This document shows, piece by piece, positions 59,627-64,000 of a DNA stretch of 64,000 bases. The translations under genes were made by a program, and so were the position numbers. Below the pieces are notes generated by a model that saw only the letters and a list, made by a program, of their open reading frames with translations, searched no databases and was not told where the DNA came from. Source of the stretch: Batillaria attramentaria (taxonomy: Eukaryota > Mollusca > Gastropoda > Batillariidae); the NCBI GenBank assembly GCA_018292915.2, contig JACVVK020000171.1, forward strand, positions 724,501 through 788,500, written 5' to 3'. How positions within the stretch are numbered: the stretch's first letter is position 1; each line of letters begins with the position of its first letter.

Positions 59627-60436
59627 TCAGGGAAGGGGGAGGGGACCAGCTGATGGTAAGCTCGCATTAGTAATAGTCATGGTGCTACCCGCCATTGGGC
59701 AGTCTAGACAGTCCAGATCTCGGTTCAGACGATTCTGGAAGAAAAAAAAAAAACAGCTGTTATTTTTCCACATCACGTTTGTCAGTCTACCTAGATTTTT
59801 ACTGTGTTCAGTTGTAGGTAAAACATGTACACCTGGCTGCCGCTTGGTTTTTGGTTGTATTTCGTCGTCCAGTCGAGTCATTTACTTTTATTTGTCAGTT
59901 GTGCACAACCCTCTTGTGCACCAGGGACAATTTCCATGGGTTCTGAGGGACAGAGACACAGCCAGAGTCGGAAATAGAAAGTATCCGTTTCAGTGTTTTG
60001 CTGTTGCTACGGTTGTTTAATGGCACACCAGGGTGTTTCGGGGGGGGGGGGGGGGAAAAAAAAAAAAATTCCGGAATTGAAATAATGTGCTTGATAGTCG
60101 TTGCATTTAGGGAGACAATTTGTCGTTCACCAAAGCAGTTGTGTTCTGTCTTCACGTCTGTGACTTTTATGCGTGTACCCATGCTTTCTACATTCTAGAG
60201 TTTATTAGGCCTATAGATTTGTCTCCCGTGATCCTGCACGTTTTGATTGGCCAGGCTGTCGTGACAAAAATGGTGTTTCCCTTCCTTGTCAGTCTTCCTG
60301 CTTCCGTGACCGTGGCACGCTTCTTTCTGTGGGGGTGGTGATGGTGATGATGACATACTCTTAGTTCCACGCAGTCCTGCTGCGGTTGGTCTTTGATGCC
60401 GAGAAGGGAATCACCGAGGTCGTCTGACTCGAACAT
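59627..60436 (-). CDS. Small two-exon candidate gene (61 aa), unknown
   Basis: Exon 1 60359-60436 (ATG; 26 codons; MFESDDLGDSLLGIKDQPQQ start) ends at a GTATGT donor. Exon 2 59627-59734 starts after an excellent acceptor (long T tract, then CTTCCAG) and ends TGA. Both junctions are phase 0. The product is acidic at its start and has a CLDC pair in exon 2 (NRLNRDLDCLDCPMAGS). No signal peptide or membrane segment. I do not recognise the family. It lies head to head with the receptor-like gene at 61056, about 620 bp between start codons. It could be a conserved microprotein, or two exons of a gene whose other exons I missed. Confidence 0.45.
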
Positions 60437-61055
60437 GTGAGGGCTCAGTGTCGGTCCGGCATTCTAGGTATTGGTGAAGTCGTTCGACGTAGCTTTTCAA
60501 GTTTTCCGAGAAGCCCCTGGACAATTGATTACTGGAACACTGCGCAATTTCGTGTGATTTACGACTAGGCGTTTTGAGAAATAAATCAGCGCTGCTGATT
60601 TCCTGATTGACGAGATTTTCAAGAAACTGCCTGACAAGGGCTAGACTGTAGCTTTAGTTTGTTCACATGCCGTGGCCGTTCTCAAGTTTTATTTGGCTTA
60701 TTTAATATTAGTTATCAGAGAAGTAGATCTAACACAGTGTGCCTGTACCGATATGCAGTTATCCTGATCAATCGGGTGGGTGCAGAGTTTTTGGTGCTGG
60801 AGTGCATAACCAGTAAGTTACTGCTAATTTAAGTCATTGGTAGAGGTGATTTATAAGTATTTGTTTTACATTGATAATACACCTTCAGTCAAGTGGACTC
60901 TGATATGTAACTGTTTGTGTAACTCTAGGCTGTCAGCACAAATTGATTGGATCAATAGCAACCGTACATCATCGAGTAACAGGCCATGGAAGCTTCACCC
61001 TGTTTTGTGTACATGTAATGCAAATAAATTATAATTGTCTTCTTTCTTTCAGATC
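60437..61055. promoter_or_regulatory. Divergent intergenic region between two gene starts
   Basis: Between the ATG at 60436 (minus) and that at 61056 (plus). A GTAAGT donor after CCA (exon edge 60812) and the acceptor TTTCTTTCAG at 61052 suggest a plus-strand 5' UTR exon ending at 60812. No TATA box is obvious. Confidence 0.4.
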
Positions 61056-62129
61056 ATGGATTTGCATGGCCATAGGTTTCATTTTCAGATCCTGATGAAT
61101 CGTTTCTGGTGTTTGTGTGCTCCAAGTGTGGTGATTTTGGTGCTGTTGTGTCAGGTAGGAAGCATTTCTTTGAATTAAAAAAAAAATAAAGAAAAAAGAA
61201 TGGTAGGAATGTAAATGCTCTATTGTGATTGTAATTAACAGATTATTTTCTCTGTTTCCAACATCTCTGTATTGATGGTGTGATTGATTGAGACTGACAT
61301 GTGGTACAGGATGTTAGACTATGATACAAGAGGCAGTCGGTGGAAGTACAGGACAGCAAGTGAAGGAGATTATTCTGTGCACATGACATTTTAGGGGATC
61401 ATTTATGCAGAATGAATCATCACCAGAGTTGGAATGACGAACAGTAAATTAAAGGGGTTGTCAAGTGTCACTTTAGTGCAGAGTAGTTCATGTGTCACTT
61501 TGCTGTACTTACATGTTTGTAATTGTGCAACCATTATTTTTGCAGGGCAGCTGCAGTTATGATTGTCCTAAGTTGTGAGTATGACAAGAATAGGAACATT
61601 CTGACACTTTTTTCTATGTAGTTATCTTCGCACTGTTCACACATGTGCGCGCGCGCGCACACACACACACACGCACGCACGCACACGCACACACACACAC
61701 AGAGAAGTACATAGAACCTTCAGAGGATGACACCTTTTGGTAATAAAACTATACAATTTTAAGGCCCAGCTGAAAAAGATAAATGAAAACAATAAGGCTC
61801 TTATGACAGCTAGTATAAGAATAGACTTACCCATACATGATATTCAAGCATGAAGCATTTTACCTCTTGGGAAATAGCACTGTAAGGTTACTATTTAAAA
61901 AATACAGTGTATACAGTTTACAGGGGGAGCTGGGGTGGCCGAATGGTAGAGCGTTGGACTCTCAATGCTCGGGTCGTGAGTTCGAATCCCGGCTGGGGCC
62001 AAATATTTGTGCTGGCCTTTTTCTCGTTGTCCCGTCTTTGATGTCACCCTTACGTGGTGGAAAAGGACGTTAAACTCCTAAACACCCACCCACCGTATAC
62101 AGTTTACACATTGTAACCCAACCCAACCC

Positions 62130-62161
<32 letters not shown>

Positions 62162-63413
62162 ATTTTTTTTTTTGTTTTTGGTTTTTGGAAGCTTACCTAT
62201 CCAACCTTTTTTGACCCATTATACCCTAAACACACTGTAAAAACTGCCCACATAGTTATATCTATCATTATCTTTATCTATAGTCATCAAGCACTACCAG
62301 GATAATGATTTTAACTTTGTACATGCTCTGTGTTTTGCAGGGAGTTCTACCATAATTTTACTGCTAAATGCAAAAACTGCAGCCTGTGTGAATCTACTGT
62401 TTCTGTAGACGATCCTATAGTGAGGCTGGAGTGCAGAGAGAAAAACCTTGAACCCATACATACTGGACAGAAACTTTGGTGTTCACTGGCGACGGGACCA
62501 TTCCCTGGTAAGTCTATTTACCCATACCCTTGCAATAAATCACACAGTTGTCTGGATCAATCGTGCTCTGCTGATATGGTGTAAGGGAAATAACTCCATT
62601 CAACAAATTCTAAAGTCTGAACTGACTACACTCCCTTCGGCCAAGGAATTGTCCTGGCCTCTCAGCCACAAGCTGTAGCAGGCAACAGTGAGTCCTTAAT
62701 ATAATATGTAACGCGCAACAGATGTCATGACTACCAGTGTTAGGGTTAAGACTCAAATGATATCAAAAAGAGAAAAGCTTGTTGCAGTCAATTTGTCCGG
62801 TCTTCCTTCAAAGCTGTCAACATTTTTTTATGTTCCACAAAAAAATAAAAAGATAAAAACATTATCCCAGAAATGGGAGGCAGTGCTCTTCATGGCATCA
62901 GGTAGTAGGTTGTTGCAACACCAATAGAAAAAGAGTGAAAAAACTTTTCTAAAATCACTGCTTACCAGCCCTAAGTGTGCAGACCATGAAGCTTGAAACA
63001 AAGCTTATTTTTAGTTTTGCCAAATTATTTTCAAGCTCAGACTAGTATATACGCTGCACTGAGGTTTCATGCAGGACTTGCTGTATTTGAGAATTCCCCA
63101 TTGGTAGAACCCTGTTAGTCATTCGACTATAAGATAGGATAACTTTAGTTGTCCCTGGGGAAAATTAATCTTGAGGTGCTAGCGGATTCCAGCTGCTTGC
63201 TATACAATGGTAAGTAAAAGCAAATCAAAATGGCACCAGTTAAAAATGTACATCAACATCTCTGCGTACAATTTCTGATTAAGTTTAATATGAACACATG
63301 CATTGTAATTTGTAGACTGTACATGTACTGAGCAGTATTTGTGCAGTGCATTTGAGTGTGTTTCCTCTGTAGATGTACGTGTTCTACAGTGCAGCGGAAA
63401 ATAAGTGTGTGCC

Positions 63414-63467
<54 letters not shown>

Positions 63468-64000
63468 ATGCGAACCCTTTGACAGTGGGCTGGCGGTCAG
63501 CTGTTCTCACCAATTTCGGGCTCCCGGGACAACATGCAACGTTACGTGCGGTGGAACAAACCTAATGACCCGCTGTTCAGAAAATATTACATGGGTACCT
63601 CGGGTGCCTGACGTCAGTTCCTGTCTGCCAACTACAGAGCCACCAACGACTGAAGGTTAGTACAAGTATGACCGAGCCATTGTTAACACACTTGAATCTG
63701 GGATAGCAGTGATATCGCAGATTGTAATGCTTTGTTAAAACGATTTCCTCCCCAGTCCACATGCCTCACATTGAGGAAATGAAGCGTGCACACTTCCGCA
63801 AAACATGAGTGTCATTCTTGATGGTTGTAATGCTGGTGTTCCTTGGAGGGGGGGGGGGGGGGGGGGGGGGTTATGCCACTGTTTTCTGAATTTTTTTATT
63901 TGGAGAGGTGGAAGGCAGGAATTTCATCGATGCACTGGGTTTTGTTTGCCAGAGACACTCACAGTACAGTACAATGGAACGAGTGCCCAAACAATAGAGT
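61056..64000 (+). CDS. Secreted or receptor-like protein: TNFR-like Cys-rich module plus sushi domain (partial, runs off the window)
   Basis: Exons 61056-61154 (signal peptide, hydrophobic SVVILVLLCQ), 61546-61574 (29 nt), 62341-62507, 63467-63655 and 63953 to the window end. Phases 0, 2, 1, 1 match at each GT-AG junction. After the signal, residues about 34-97 carry CSYDCP, CKNCSLC and two more cysteines, spaced like a TNF-receptor cysteine-rich domain (moderate confidence). The exon at 63467 is a sushi/CCP domain with six cysteines, as in selectins (GTTCNVTC, then RC, then W-x-P and final C), flanked by phase-1 introns, the usual exchangeable module. A TTEPPTTE linker follows. Potential N-glycosylation sites: NFT, NCS, NVT, NIT and NGT. 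The rest lies beyond 64000, so a membrane span cannot be judged. Such mosaics serve in recognition or adhesion; the ligand is unknown. Confidence 0.8.
61648..61702. repeat. (GC)n/(CA)n microsatellite
   Basis: GCGCGC followed by CA and CGCA units. Confidence 0.85.
61931..62094 (+). mobile_element. SINE-A, full copy in an intron
   Basis: GGGGAGCTGGGGTGGCCG to ACCCACCCACC, flanked by the perfect 14-bp duplication GTATACAGTTTACA (61917-61930 and 62095-62108). Good A and B boxes; probably young. Confidence 0.95.
62130..62175. repeat. C, A and T homopolymer runs
   Basis: Consecutive runs of C, A and T after AACCCAACCC units. Confidence 0.85.
63417..63464 (+). repeat. (GT)n directly at the sushi exon acceptor
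   Basis: About 24 GT units run without interruption to within 2 bp of the exon 63467 boundary (GTGTGTAG|AATGCG), replacing the normal polypyrimidine tract. Confidence 0.9.
63656..63952 (+). other. Intron with a long G run
   Basis: Between the sushi exon and the next exon. A G run occupies about 63847-63870. Nothing else recognised. Confidence 0.6.

Overview
The window is nuclear DNA of a metazoan. Genes are split by GT-AG introns, AATAAA signals follow the reading frames, and simple-sequence arrays ((CA)n, (GA)n, (AT)n, long G and C runs) are very dense. There are several tRNA-derived SINE families and LINE 3' ends with ATT/ATTG-type tails. The proteins and repeats fit a lophotrochozoan, most likely a gastropod mollusc, but that placement is inference. 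No bacterial, plasmid or CRISPR structure is present.

Layout. (1) 1.1-2.7 kb, plus: an intronless-CDS gene for a secreted, disordered, Gln/Arg/Asn-rich protein with three 63-bp tandem repeats. (2) 2.7-10.5 kb: no gene found; microsatellites, SINEs and a LINE end. (3) 10.6-16.7 kb, plus: a seven-exon gene for a secreted Gly/Gln/Asn-rich repetitive protein (about 518 aa) with a C-terminal 8-Cys domain; its main exon has no in-frame Met and is masked by other open frames. (4) 16.7-22 kb: nested transposons, SINEs and palindromes. (5) 22-37.3 kb, minus: at least eight exons of an apparently undescribed gene, in which a 10-Cys domain built from four exons is duplicated and followed by a likely GPI-anchor signal. 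Its introns hold two unclassified TIR transposons, a palindromic MITE, LINE ends and SINEs. (6) 37.3-46.8 kb: no gene found; repeats, including a minisatellite probably born from a SINE tail.

(7) 46.8-58.1 kb: UNC-50 (minus, seven coding exons) and COA5/PET191 (plus, three exons) lie head to head across a short shared promoter. From memory the human orthologues are arranged the same way, so this looks like an old bidirectional pair. (8) 59.6-60.4 kb, minus: a two-exon candidate small gene (61 aa). It is head to head with (9), which starts at 61.06 kb, plus, and runs off the window: a signal peptide, a TNFR-like Cys-rich module, then a selectin-type six-Cys sushi domain and a Thr/Pro linker.

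All exon models were read by eye and accepted because splice phases closed exactly across successive junctions. The genes do not form one pathway. UNC-50 acts in Golgi/receptor trafficking and COA5 in cytochrome c oxidase assembly; the secreted and surface proteins have no assignable function from sequence alone.
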